Assembly (NCBI GenBank): GCA_050250875.1
Contig: JBFWNV010000001.1
Coordinates: forward strand, 1,550,001 to 1,614,000
DNA: 64,000 nucleotides
From: CAWAYR01 sp050250875
GTDB lineage: Bacteria > Acidobacteriota > Vicinamibacteria > Vicinamibacterales > UBA2999
Direction of reading: 5' to 3'
How positions within the stretch are numbered: the stretch's first letter is position 1; each line of letters opens with the position of its first letter. Below, one piece after another: positions 7,731-15,748 of the stretch. The notes beneath the pieces were generated by a model, which had not been told where the DNA came from, made no database searches, and saw only the letters and a list, made by a program, of their open reading frames with translations. Position numbers and translations under genes: made by a program.

Positions 7731-8207
7731 ATGACGCCCAAGAACACGATCTGCCTGTGGTACGACCGGGACGCGCTGGCCGCCGCCGAGTTCTACGCCG
7801 CCACCTTCCCCGACAGCAAGGTGACGGCGGTGCACCGCGCGCCGGCCGACTATCCCAGCGGCAAGGCCGGTGACGTGCTCACCGTGCACTTCTCCGTGTG
7901 CGGCATCCCCTGCATGGGCCTGAACGGCGGACCGGCCTTCACGCACAGCGAGGCGTTCTCGTTCCAGATCGCCACCGACACGCAGGAGGAGACCGACCGC
8001 TACTGGAACGCCATCGTCGGCAACGGCGGCAAGGCGAGCGACTGCGGCTGGTGCAAGGACCGCTGGGGCCTGAGCTGGCAGATCACGCCGCGGGCGCTCA
8101 CCGACGCGCTGGCGGCTGGCGGCGCCGAGGCCGAGCGGGCGTTCGCGGCGATGATGACGATGCAGAAGATCGACGTCGCCGCGATCGAGGCGGCGCGGCG
8201 GGGCTGA
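7731..8207 (+). CDS. VOC-superfamily protein (PhnB/3-demethylubiquinone methyltransferase-like)
   Basis: This 158-residue protein begins MTPKNTICLWYDRDALAAAEFYAATFPDS, the conserved opening of the PF06983 branch of the vicinal-oxygen-chelate fold. It continues with DVLTVHFSVCGIPCMGLNGGP and GKASDCGWCKDRWGLSWQI, both typical of the group. Length matches a single two-module VOC unit. Members are mostly of unknown chemistry and dimerise to form metal sites. GAGGAG precedes the ATG. It lies 38 bp after htpG with no shared function evident. Confidence 0.88.
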   Translation: MTPKNTICLWYDRDALAAAEFYAATFPDSKVTAVHRAPADYPSGKAGDVLTVHFSVCGIPCMGLNGGPAFTHSEAFSFQIATDTQEETDRYWNAIVGNGGKASDCGWCKDRWGLSWQITPRALTDALAAGGAEAERAFAAMMTMQKIDVAAIEAARRG

Positions 8208-8466
8208 CGCGTCCCGCCGCCGGGCCGTGGGCTGGCGGGAGCCACGTCGACGACGGTCGCCGTGGCGGAGTTCCGAGCGGCGCGACAAGGCGATCACGGA
8301 CCGGGCCTCCGCGATCGGCTCACGGCGCCCCGCGCGGCACGTCGGCCCGTGATTGTGATGCGCGAGGCGAGCGAGTTCAGCTACTATCGGTCGCCAGACA
8401 GGCGACAGGTGCCACTCTCCCGGCCCACGACGACGTCGTGGTCGCGCCGGCCTGCACCGACCTCCG
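8208..8466 (+). promoter_or_regulatory. Leader region of the nine-gene acyl pathway
   Basis: No gene is visible in these 259 bp. A TACTAT -10-like element is at 8382-8387, and a perfect 10-bp palindrome ACGACGTCGT is at 8430-8439, 27 bp before the HMG-synthase start. No clear -35 is present. This is the only sizeable gap before the operon, so its promoter most likely lies here. Confidence 0.35.
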
Positions 8467-9699
8467 ATGGACCGCCCGGTAGGGATCGACGATCTCAACG
8501 TCTACGGCAGCACCCACTGCATCGACATCGAGACGATCGCCCGCGCTCGCGGGCGGGCGGGAAAGGGGCTCCAGGCCGTGCAGTTCCTCAGGCGGTCGGT
8601 CACGCCGCCGTCGGAGGATGCCGTCACGCTGGCCGTCAACGCCGCCCGGCCCGTGGTCGAGGCCGCCGGCCGCGAGGCGTTCACCCTGCTCATCGTCGCG
8701 ACCGAGTCGGGCGTCGACTACGGCAAGCCGCTCAGCGCCTACGTCCACCGCCTGCTCGACCTGCGGCCGGACTGCCGGAACTTCGAGGTCAAGTACGCCT
8801 GTCACGGCGGCACCACGGGAGTCCAGCTCGCCCGCAGCTGGATCCGCTCGCAGGCGCAGCCGGGCGCGAAAGCGCTCGTCGTCATGACGGATCTGGCCCG
8901 GCGGCACCTCGGCGACCCGGCCGAACTGAGCGCCGGGTCGGGAGCCGTGGCCGCCGTCGTCGCCGCCGATCCGGCGGTGCTGCGCATCGAGACGGCGACG
9001 GGCTACGCCTGCCGCGAGGTCTACGACGTGGCGCGTCCGACTGCGACCGGCGAATGGGGCGACGCGGTGCTGTCGCTGGCGGCCTATCTCGATCTCCTCG
9101 AGATGGCCTGGCAGCACTACCAGCGGCAGTCCGGATCGGCGGCGCCCGTGGACCAGCGATTCCGCTACATGCTCTACCACACGCCGCTGATCTCGCTGGT
9201 CCGGCAGGCGCACGCCGACCTGCTGCAGGCCGACCACGACGATCTCTCGCCGTCCCAGGTCGACGCCAGCTTCGACCGCATGGTGGCGCCGGCGCTCGAC
9301 TACCCGCGCGAGCTCGCCAACATCTACTCGGGCAGCGTGTACAGCACGCTGGCGAGCCTCGTGGATCACGCCACGGATCTCGAGGCCGACGCCCCGATCG
9401 GACTCTTCTCCTACGGTTCCGGGTCGTGCGCGGAGCTCTTCGGCGGCGTGGTCGTCGGGAGCGCCCGCCAGCGGCTGGCCCGCCACCGTATCGGCGATCG
9501 GCTGGCGCGCCGCCGGGCCCTCGACCTGATGGGCTACGAGCGGTTCGTCCGCGAGACCGACGTCATGCTGACCAGCGCCGACTACGAGCCGCCAGTCGAG
9601 GCCGAGGCGGATCGCGACCCCGGGGTCCTCGCCGGGGAGCCGCGACTGGTCCTGTCCCGCATCCGCAACCATCACCGCGAATATGCCTGGACGGCGTGA
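8467..9699 (+). CDS. HMG-CoA synthase-family beta-branching enzyme (PksG/CurD/MupH-like)
   Basis: The 410-residue protein has all three catalytic positions of hydroxymethylglutaryl synthases: Glu80 (ATESGVDYGK), Cys112 (KYACHGGTTGVQLA) and His238 (RYMLYHTPLISLVR). The C-terminal family signature GLFSYGSGSCAELFGG is also present. In trans-AT polyketide assembly lines, homologues condense a donor acetyl-ACP with a beta-ketoacyl-ACP to start a beta-branch. Bacterial mevalonate-pathway MvaS is the alternative, but no mevalonate gene is present and the two downstream crotonases are of the beta-branching kind. It is the first gene of the operon; the ECH1-like gene follows after 62 bp. Confidence 0.85.
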   Translation: MDRPVGIDDLNVYGSTHCIDIETIARARGRAGKGLQAVQFLRRSVTPPSEDAVTLAVNAARPVVEAAGREAFTLLIVATESGVDYGKPLSAYVHRLLDLRPDCRNFEVKYACHGGTTGVQLARSWIRSQAQPGAKALVVMTDLARRHLGDPAELSAGSGAVAAVVAADPAVLRIETATGYACREVYDVARPTATGEWGDAVLSLAAYLDLLEMAWQHYQRQSGSAAPVDQRFRYMLYHTPLISLVRQAHADLLQADHDDLSPSQVDASFDRMVAPALDYPRELANIYSGSVYSTLASLVDHATDLEADAPIGLFSYGSGSCAELFGGVVVGSARQRLARHRIGDRLARRRALDLMGYERFVRETDVMLTSADYEPPVEAEADRDPGVLAGEPRLVLSRIRNHHREYAWTA

Positions 9700-9761
9700 C
9701 ACTCCCGCCGGTCGCGCTGCCGTGTCTCGTGCGGGGCGGCCGTGCATGTGAGCGGACGCTC

Positions 9762-10538
9762 ATGACGGCGTCCCCGACCGTCGTCGAGGGATCCGGGCCG
9801 GTGCGGCTCGATCTGTCTGCGGAGCCGCCGCGTGGATTCCTGTCCGAACCCCTGATCGACCGGCTGCTCTCGCTCGTCGAGGGCGATCGCGACCTCGCCG
9901 CCATCGTCGTCGAGAGCCGCGGTGACACGTTCTGCCTGGGTCTCGACCCCGGTCTGCTGACCGCCGACGGCGATCCCGCGGCGGCCGGCCAGCGGGCGCG
10001 CATGGCGCTCGAACGGTTCGACCGGCTGCTGCAGGCGGTCGAGCGTGCACGATGCCCGGTCATCGCCATCGTCGACGGCCCGGCGGCGGGCGGCGGCGTG
10101 GGGCTCGCGGCGGCGGCCGACCTCGTCATCGCCACCAGGCGGGCCACCTTCGCCCTCCCGGAGACGCTGCTCGGCATCGTTCCCGCTCTGGTGTTCCCGG
10201 TGCTGGCGCGTCGGGTCGGCGGGCCGCGCGCGCGGTGGCTGGCGCTGAGCGGCCTGACCACCGATGCGGCCGAGGCGCTTCGACTCGGCCTCGTCGACAT
10301 GGTGGTCGCCAACCCCGAGGTGGCGCTGACCCGGTGCCTGCGGCGGCTGGCCCGCCTGGATGTCCGCTCCATCGCGGCCGTGAAGACCCTGGCCGCGCTG
10401 TATGGCACCGAGCCCGCCGCCTATCGGGCTGCCGCCCGGCGCGCTTTCGAGCAGCTGGTCGAGAGCGCCGAGACACAGGCGCGGCTCCGCCGGTTCGCGG
10501 CCGGGCTCGCCCCATGGCCGGAGGACGATCCGGCATGA
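9762..10538 (+). CDS. Enoyl-CoA hydratase-family protein, ECH1 (dehydratase) type of beta-branching cassettes
   Basis: The 258-residue crotonase-fold protein carries the oxyanion-hole glycines DGPAAGGGVGLAAAADLVIA. It also has TFALPETLLGIVPALVFPVL followed by ARRVG, which closely follows the pattern of PksH/CurE-type ECH1 enzymes that dehydrate HMG-ACP to 3-methylglutaconyl-ACP. Glu134 in LPETLLG sits where the catalytic acid is expected. The start is the ATG at 9762; an open frame continues upstream but without a better start. It overlaps the next gene by 4 bp (ATGA). A generic enoyl-CoA hydratase is possible from this sequence alone, but its position between an HMG synthase and an ECH2-type protein supports the specific call. 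Confidence 0.75.
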   Translation: MTASPTVVEGSGPVRLDLSAEPPRGFLSEPLIDRLLSLVEGDRDLAAIVVESRGDTFCLGLDPGLLTADGDPAAAGQRARMALERFDRLLQAVERARCPVIAIVDGPAAGGGVGLAAAADLVIATRRATFALPETLLGIVPALVFPVLARRVGGPRARWLALSGLTTDAAEALRLGLVDMVVANPEVALTRCLRRLARLDVRSIAAVKTLAALYGTEPAAYRAAARRAFEQLVESAETQARLRRFAAGLAPWPEDDPA

Positions 10539-11293
10539 GCCTGGCCGGGCAGGTCGTCGTCGTCACCGGCGGATCGCGCGGCATCGGCCGCAGCTGCGCG
10601 CTCCTGGCCGCCACTCTCGGGGCTCGCGTCGTGTTCTGCGCGAGGCACGACGGCGCCGAGCTGCGCGCCGTCGAGGCCGCCGCCGCTGCCCGCGGCGTTC
10701 CCGGGGCCGTGATCGGCGTTCCCGCCGACGTGACCAGCGAGGACGACGTCGCCCTCCTGTTCGCGACGGCGCAGCGCGCGTTCGGTCCGGTCACGGCCGT
10801 GGTGAGCAACGCGGCGTCGAGCCGCGAGTCGCTGCTCGCCACCATGGACACCGCGGCCTGGGACGAGGTCATGGCGACGAACCTGACCGGCACCTGGCTC
10901 GTGGTGCGACAGGCACTGCGCACGTTCCTGGAGCGGGCCACGGGCGGACGGCTGGTGCTGATGGGTACCCTGTCGCAGCACGGCGTGGCCGGCAACGGCG
11001 CCTACGCCGCCAGCAAGGGCGGCGCGCTCGGGTTGACCCGCGTGATCGCCCGCGACTACGGCCGGCGCGGCGTTCGCGCCAACATGGTCGTGCCCGGCTA
11101 CGTCGAGACCGCGCTGTCGTCGACGTTGTCCGACCGCCAGCGCCGACGCCTGGTCGACGGCTGCCCGCTCCATCGTCCCGGAAGCCCCGACGAGATCGCG
11201 TCGGTCGCCATGTTCCTGCTGTCCGATCGGGCGCGCGGCCTGAACGGCCGCGCGGTCTTCGCGTCGGGGGGCATGCTGGAGACGCCGCTGTGA
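10535..11293 (+). CDS. Short-chain dehydrogenase, FabG-like ketoreductase
   Basis: The 252-residue classical SDR has cofactor motif TGGSRGIG (residues 11-18), SNAAS in place of NNAG, and catalytic YAASK with Tyr157 and Lys161. A C-terminal GPxxT-like segment (VVPGYVETAL) is also present. It most resembles 3-oxoacyl-ACP reductases, so in this operon it would reduce the beta-keto group formed by the KS. The start overlaps the ECH1-like gene by 4 bp and the stop overlaps the next gene by 4 bp (GTGA). Confidence 0.85.
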   Translation: MSLAGQVVVVTGGSRGIGRSCALLAATLGARVVFCARHDGAELRAVEAAAAARGVPGAVIGVPADVTSEDDVALLFATAQRAFGPVTAVVSNAASSRESLLATMDTAAWDEVMATNLTGTWLVVRQALRTFLERATGGRLVLMGTLSQHGVAGNGAYAASKGGALGLTRVIARDYGRRGVRANMVVPGYVETALSSTLSDRQRRRLVDGCPLHRPGSPDEIASVAMFLLSDRARGLNGRAVFASGGMLETPL

Positions 11294-12063
11294 GCGCGCC
11301 CTTTGCGACCGCGATCGTGCACGACGGCGTCCTGTCGCTCCGCATCGCGACCGACGACGAGCCTCACATGGATCTCCGGTGGTCGCAGCGTCTGGCCGCG
11401 GCGCTCGACGGCATCGGGCGCGACGCGACGGTTCGCGTCGTCGTCCTCGAAGGCGGCGCCCGTGTCTTCTGTGCCGGGGCGAGCCGCGACGCACTGCTGA
11501 CCAGGCGCGATGTCCCGAGCGAGTACGCCGCGCAGGTATCCCGGGCGCTGCTCGCGACTCCGCTTCCGATCGTCGCCGCCCTGGCCGGACACGCCATCGG
11601 CGGCGGCCTCCTCGTCGGCTTGTGGTGCGACGCCGCGGTGCTCGCCGCGGAATCGCTCTACGGCGCCAACTTCATGGCCCTGGGCTTCACCCCGGGGATG
11701 GGCGCGACGGCGGCCGTACCCGACGCTTTCGGGCCGGTGCTCGGCCGCCGGCTCCTGTTCACCGGGCAGTGTCTGACGGGACGCGAGATCCGCGCGGCCG
11801 GCTGCCCGCTTTCACACGCCGTCCACGCGCGCCGCGAGGTCCGCGATCGGGCGATTGCGTTGGCCGCCGAGATGGCCGACGCCCCGCGTCCGGCACTCGT
11901 CCTGCTGAAGCAGACCCTCGCGGCGCGCCGGCAGGTGACGCTGGAACGGGCCCTCGAGGCCGAACGCCACGATCATGCCGAGCTGTTCGCCGACGATCGG
12001 ACCTTCGACGAGATCGGCCGACGATACCTCGACACCGACCGGCTTCCCGGGACGCCCGAATGA
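11290..12063 (+). CDS. Crotonase-family protein, ECH2 (decarboxylase) type of beta-branching cassettes (PksI/CurF-like)
   Basis: The 257-residue protein has the oxyanion segment GHAIGGGLLVGLWCDAAVL and the highly specific stretch YGANFMALGFTPGMGAT (residues 124-140). That stretch is the recognisable signature of ECH2 enzymes such as PksI and the CurF ECH2 domain. These decarboxylate 3-methylglutaconyl-ACP to give the beta-methyl branch. The GTG start overlaps the preceding stop. Together with the HMG synthase and ECH1-like protein it completes the beta-branching set. The signature makes this the strongest single piece of evidence for what the operon does. Confidence 0.87.
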   Translation: MSAPFATAIVHDGVLSLRIATDDEPHMDLRWSQRLAAALDGIGRDATVRVVVLEGGARVFCAGASRDALLTRRDVPSEYAAQVSRALLATPLPIVAALAGHAIGGGLLVGLWCDAAVLAAESLYGANFMALGFTPGMGATAAVPDAFGPVLGRRLLFTGQCLTGREIRAAGCPLSHAVHARREVRDRAIALAAEMADAPRPALVLLKQTLAARRQVTLERALEAERHDHAELFADDRTFDEIGRRYLDTDRLPGTPE

Positions 12064-12884
12064 CGATCGACTTTCGAGACTCGGCCGTGCTCGTCACCGG
12101 CGGCACGCGCGGCGTCGGCAAGGCCATCGGCAAGGAGTTCAGCCGCGCCGGCGCCACGGTGGTGCTGACCCACCGATGGGGAAGCGTGAGCGAGGCGGAG
12201 CTGGTCGAGGAGTTCGGCGCCGAACACCTGGCGGCGCCGCTGGTCGTCGAGAGCGATGTCAGCGATCCGGCGTCCACCCGGGCCCTGATGGCCGAGATCG
12301 CCAGGCTGCGGCTGCCGCTGCGCGCCATCGTCAGCAACGTCGCGTTCGCCAAGACGGTCGGCGGCATCGACGACCTGAAGCGCGGTTCGCTCGAGCTCTC
12401 GCTCCGCTATTCGACCTGGCCGATCGTCGAGCTGCCCGAGGCTGCTCGCCAGGTGCTCGGCCGCTACCCGCGCTACCTCGTGGCCATCTCCACCGACGGG
12501 GGATCGGTCTGCCATCCGGGATACGACATGGCCGGCGTCGCCAAGGCGGCGCTGGAGACGCTCTGCCGCTACCTGGCGCTGCGCCTCCGGCCCGAAGGGG
12601 TGCGCGTCAACGTGCTGCGTCCGGGCCTGGTCGACACCGCGAGCGCCCGGGCGACGTTCGGCGACGCCGTCGTCGATGCGGCGCGGCGGAGCCCGCACGA
12701 CCCGGCACTGCCGCCGCGGCAGGTCGCGCGCGCGTGCGTCGGCCTGTGCAGCGGCCTGATGGACAGCGTCACCGGTCAGGTGATCACGGTGGACGAGGGC
12801 GCATCGCTGCTGAGTCCCATCACCCATGCGACCGGGCTGGGCTGGCCCGGCCCGTTTCCGGTCGACGACGGGGAATCGCGATGA
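12060..12884 (+). CDS. SDR with FabL/FabI-type active site, probable enoyl-ACP reductase
   Basis: The 274-residue Rossmann protein begins VLVTGGTRGVGKAIGKEFSR. Its active site spaces Tyr155 and Lys162 as Y-x6-K (YDMAGVAKAALE), not the Y-x3-K of ketoreductases. That spacing is characteristic of enoyl-ACP reductases FabI and FabL, and the following ALETLCRYLALRLRPEG closely matches FabL. It would carry out the last reduction of an acyl-elongation cycle. It overlaps both neighbours by 4 bp. Cofactor preference cannot be read with confidence; the Arg39 region (THRWGSVSE) might favour NADPH. Confidence 0.75.
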   Translation: MTIDFRDSAVLVTGGTRGVGKAIGKEFSRAGATVVLTHRWGSVSEAELVEEFGAEHLAAPLVVESDVSDPASTRALMAEIARLRLPLRAIVSNVAFAKTVGGIDDLKRGSLELSLRYSTWPIVELPEAARQVLGRYPRYLVAISTDGGSVCHPGYDMAGVAKAALETLCRYLALRLRPEGVRVNVLRPGLVDTASARATFGDAVVDAARRSPHDPALPPRQVARACVGLCSGLMDSVTGQVITVDEGASLLSPITHATGLGWPGPFPVDDGESR

Positions 12885-13402
12885 TCGACGGCCGGGCGGC
12901 GGCGCTGTACGAGCGCGCGTGCCGGATGCCGCTGCTCGAGCCGGGCGATCGCGAGCGTGGGCCGCGGCTGGATGCGGCAGAGGTTCGCAACCTGCTGCCG
13001 CATCGTCCGCCGTTCCTCTTCGTCGATTGCGTGACCAGGCTCGACGCCGCCAACCGGCTGATCGTCGGGCGCCACGACGTGCGGCAGGATGCCGCGGTGC
13101 TGAGCGGCCATGTCCCGGGGCATCCCGTCTGGCCGGGCGTGCTGCAGGTGGAGGCGGTGGGCCAGGCCGGCCTGTGCCTCGCGCGCGCGCTCCGGGCCGA
13201 GTCGGCGGGCGGCCGGCCGCCGCCTTTCCACCTCACCGATGTCCTCGCCGCCAGGTTCGCGACGCCGGTGGCACCCGACCAGGAGGTGGAGATCGTCGCC
13301 GCCATCCTGGCGGACGGTCTCTTCACGATCGTCGTCGGCCAGTGTCTGCAGCAGAATCGTGTCTGTTCGGCGGCGGCGCTGCGCGGTCTCGAAGGAGCAT
13401 GA
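12881..13402 (+). CDS. FabZ-like 3-hydroxyacyl-ACP dehydratase (hotdog fold)
   Basis: The 173-residue protein has the FabZ signatures LLPHRPPFLFVD and SGHVPGHPVWPGVLQVEAVGQ. These give the catalytic His of GHVPG and the Glu of QVEA. A ~35-residue N-terminal extension precedes the fold. It would dehydrate a 3-hydroxyacyl-ACP. It overlaps the ENR-like gene by ATGA and is followed two bases later by the ACP gene. The motif HVPGHPVWPG departs slightly from GHFPGxPVxPG but keeps the catalytic residues. Confidence 0.87.
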   Translation: MIDGRAAALYERACRMPLLEPGDRERGPRLDAAEVRNLLPHRPPFLFVDCVTRLDAANRLIVGRHDVRQDAAVLSGHVPGHPVWPGVLQVEAVGQAGLCLARALRAESAGGRPPPFHLTDVLAARFATPVAPDQEVEIVAAILADGLFTIVVGQCLQQNRVCSAAALRGLEGA

Positions 13403-13404
13403 GC

Positions 13405-13662
13405 ATGACCCGATCAGAGATGTTCGACGTGGTGAAAGCCAACATCGAGAAGGTGGTCGAGGAGGCGGCCGGCCGCGAGATCACCGAGCACGCGAGCATG
13501 GTCGATCTGGGCGCCGACTCGCTGCAGATCGTCGAGGTCGTGTCGCGGTCGATCAAGGAGCTGCGGCTCAAGGTGCCGCGCACCGAGCTGGCCAGCGCCC
13601 GGACGGTGAAGGATCTGCTCGATCTGTTCGAGCGGTCGGCGCAGCAGCCGACCGCACACTAG
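13405..13662 (+). CDS. Acyl carrier protein
   Basis: The protein is 85 residues with the phosphopantetheine site LGADSL (Ser39) and the helical layout of a type II carrier. It reads VVEEAAGREITEHASMVDLG before the site and QIVEVVSRSIKEL after it. I chose the ATG at 13405 because AAGGAG lies 7-8 nt upstream; another ATG at 13399 is too close to that site. It is the only carrier protein in the operon and probably tethers every intermediate. The 14-bp gap to the KS gene indicates co-transcription. No phosphopantetheinyl transferase is encoded nearby. Confidence 0.9.
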   Translation: MTRSEMFDVVKANIEKVVEEAAGREITEHASMVDLGADSLQIVEVVSRSIKELRLKVPRTELASARTVKDLLDLFERSAQQPTAH

Positions 13663-13676
13663 CCTCGGGACCTCGC

Positions 13677-14972
13677 ATGGGAGCCAGGCGGCCCGACAGC
13701 CAGCGCGTCGTCGTCACCGGGATGGGTGCCGTGACGCCGATCGGCGACACGGTCGCGACGTTCTGGTCGGCGCTGGTCGCCGGGCGCTCGGGCATCGGCC
13801 GTTGGAAGCGGCCGATCGACGAGCGCTGCTACGCGCGCATCGGCGGCGATCTGAGCGACTTCGACCTGGCCGCCCACCTGCAGCGGCAGACCGGTTACGC
13901 GCCGGCGCTCGTCAAGCGGTGTCTCGCCCTGATGCGCACGGCGCCCCTGGTGCCGAACCTGGTGGCCGCGGCGGCGCTCCAGGCCTTCCACGATGCCGGG
14001 CTGGCGGGATCGCCGGCGAGCGGACGCGTCGGCCACGTCATGGCCGGACACAACGTCAACGCCGGCTACATCGTCCAGAACGCGCTGACGTTCCACCAGA
14101 CCGACCCCGACTACATCGAGCCGCTCTTCGGCCTGCACTCCCTCGACACCGACGTGCTCGCCAGCTGCGCCGAGATGCTCTCGCTCCACGGTCCGTGCTT
14201 CACCGTGGGCGGCGCCTGCGCCAGCGGCAACCTGGCGATGCTGGCCGCGCTCGACCTGGTGCGCGCCGGGCGGGCCGACGCCGTCCTCGTGAGCGGAGCG
14301 CCGATCGAGCTCGAGCCGGTCGCGCTGCACGGCTGGACGATGCTCGAGGCGTTGTCGTACCGCTCGTTCAACGACGCCCCCGAACGGGCGAGCCGGCCCT
14401 TCGACGGGCGGCGCGAGGGATTCGTGCCGAGCGAGGGCGCCGGCGCGCTCGTGCTCGAACGGCTCGACGGGGCCCGCGCGCGCGGCGCACGCGTCCACGC
14501 CGAGCTGCTCGGCGCCTCGGCCACCTCGGACGCGTGCCGGCTGACGCGCCCGAATCTGGACGGGCAGGCGGACGCCATGCGGATGGCCCTCGACGACGCC
14601 GGCGTGGACCCCGGCGAGATCGACTACGTCAACGCCCACGCCACCTCGACGCGGCTGGGCGACGCCGTCGAAGCGGCGGCGATCGGCCGTGCCCTCGGCG
14701 GGCGGGCGCGGGCCATTCCGGTCAACGCCACCAAGTCGATGATCGGTCACTGCCTGTCGGCGGCCGGCGTCGTCGAGGCGGTTGCCACCGTGCTCCAGCT
14801 GACCCACGGGATCGTGCACCCCACCATCAACCAGGAGGAAACCGACCCCGAGATCGATCTCGACGTGGTGCCGAATCGGGCCCGGCCGGCCGCCCTGTCG
14901 GTGGCGCTGTCGAACTCGTTCGGCTTCGGCGGCCTGAACTCGTCGGTCGTGCTGGGCCGCTTCACGGCGTAG
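13677..14972 (+). CDS. Beta-ketoacyl-ACP synthase, FabF/PKS-KS type, catalytic triad intact
   Basis: The 431-residue thiolase-fold KS has active-site Cys181 in VGGACASGNLAML, His321 in VNAHATSTRLGD and His358 in NATKSMIGHCLSAAG, plus the C-terminal SNSFGFGGLN. The decarboxylating KS usually found in beta-branching cassettes has the Cys replaced, generally by Ser. This one keeps Cys, so it may condense rather than only decarboxylate. The GGACASGN context differs from the usual DTACSS/STACTSG and suggests a specialised clade. No separate chain-length factor or acyltransferase is present. Confidence 0.9.
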   Translation: MGARRPDSQRVVVTGMGAVTPIGDTVATFWSALVAGRSGIGRWKRPIDERCYARIGGDLSDFDLAAHLQRQTGYAPALVKRCLALMRTAPLVPNLVAAAALQAFHDAGLAGSPASGRVGHVMAGHNVNAGYIVQNALTFHQTDPDYIEPLFGLHSLDTDVLASCAEMLSLHGPCFTVGGACASGNLAMLAALDLVRAGRADAVLVSGAPIELEPVALHGWTMLEALSYRSFNDAPERASRPFDGRREGFVPSEGAGALVLERLDGARARGARVHAELLGASATSDACRLTRPNLDGQADAMRMALDDAGVDPGEIDYVNAHATSTRLGDAVEAAAIGRALGGRARAIPVNATKSMIGHCLSAAGVVEAVATVLQLTHGIVHPTINQEETDPEIDLDVVPNRARPAALSVALSNSFGFGGLNSSVVLGRFTA

Positions 14973-15000
14973 GGCCCCTTCCGCGTCTGGACGACGACCG

Positions 15001-15663
15001 ATGGCGATGGATCTCACTGGACGCCGGCTGCTCGTCGCCGGTGATCGGCGCCTGGTCGCCGCGGTGGCCGGCGACGCCGCGGCGTGCGGGGCCGACGTCG
15101 TCCTGGTTGCCGAGGCGCGCGACCAGGGCGAGCCGTCGGCCGCCGGCCACGCCATCGGCGACGACGGCACGGCGGAGGCCGACATCGAGCACGCGATGGA
15201 CCGGGTGCTGGAACGCACCGGGTTCGACGCGCTGATCGTCATGTTCGCGATCGAGCCGATGCCGCCACTCGACGCCGCCGGTCGGCAGCCCTGGGATCGC
15301 GGCGTGATCGAGCCGCTGCGCACGACGTTCTGGCTGGTGCGGCGGAGCGTGTTCGAACTGCTGGCGGCCGGCCGCGGCGGGTCGATTGCGATCGTGATGG
15401 CCCGCGGCGTCGGCGAGGATGCGGCCCGATCGGCCGCCATCGTCGAAGGCGCGCTGGTCGCACTGGCGCGCAGCGTCGCCAAGGAGTACGGACGGCGGGC
15501 CATCACCTGCAACGTGGTGTCGGGCGGCGCGACCGTCGCCGCCTTGCGTGCTGCGGCGGCAGCGGCGCTGTTTCTCGTCTCACCGGCGGCCGGCTTCGTC
15601 ACCGGTGAGTGTCTGCGCGTGGACGAGGAGACGACGGGAGGCGTGACGGCTGATCCGGTTTGA
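15001..15663 (+). CDS. Degenerate short-chain dehydrogenase-like protein
   Basis: The 220-residue Rossmann-like protein ends with the typical SDR tail (SPAAGFVTGECLRVDEE). However, it has lost both cofactor and catalytic motifs: TGxxxGxG is replaced by AGDRRLVAAVAG, and the YxxxK box by AAIVEGALVALARS. It still keeps the following helix and the VAKEYGRRAITCNVV strand. It is probably catalytically dead and structural or substrate-binding, or in decay. It starts 28 bp after the KS gene and is the last of the nine co-directional genes. No frameshift or internal stop is present, which argues that it is still selected. Confidence 0.75.
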   Translation: MAMDLTGRRLLVAGDRRLVAAVAGDAAACGADVVLVAEARDQGEPSAAGHAIGDDGTAEADIEHAMDRVLERTGFDALIVMFAIEPMPPLDAAGRQPWDRGVIEPLRTTFWLVRRSVFELLAAGRGGSIAIVMARGVGEDAARSAAIVEGALVALARSVAKEYGRRAITCNVVSGGATVAALRAAAAAALFLVSPAAGFVTGECLRVDEETTGGVTADPV

Positions 15664-15748
15664 CAAGACGTGTGGCCCTCATGTCTGATCCACGCGCGTG
15701 ACGTCGGCGGTCGATCGGCTGACGACGACGCGCCTCAAGGAGCTGACC

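Noticed and set aside
5660..7747. 695-codon minus-strand frame opposite htpG
   Set aside because: It mirrors the third-position GC pattern of htpG; no recognisable domain.
8467..9699. Mevalonate-pathway HMG-CoA synthase (mvaS)
   Set aside because: No other mevalonate genes are nearby, and the next genes include an ECH2-type crotonase and an ACP. The beta-branching role fits better.
8467..15663. Aryl polyene or ladderane-type cluster
   Set aside because: KS, DH, KR and ACP are shared with those, but the HMG synthase/ECH pair is not part of them, and the ammonia-lyase, acyltransferase and lolA-like genes of aryl polyene clusters are absent.
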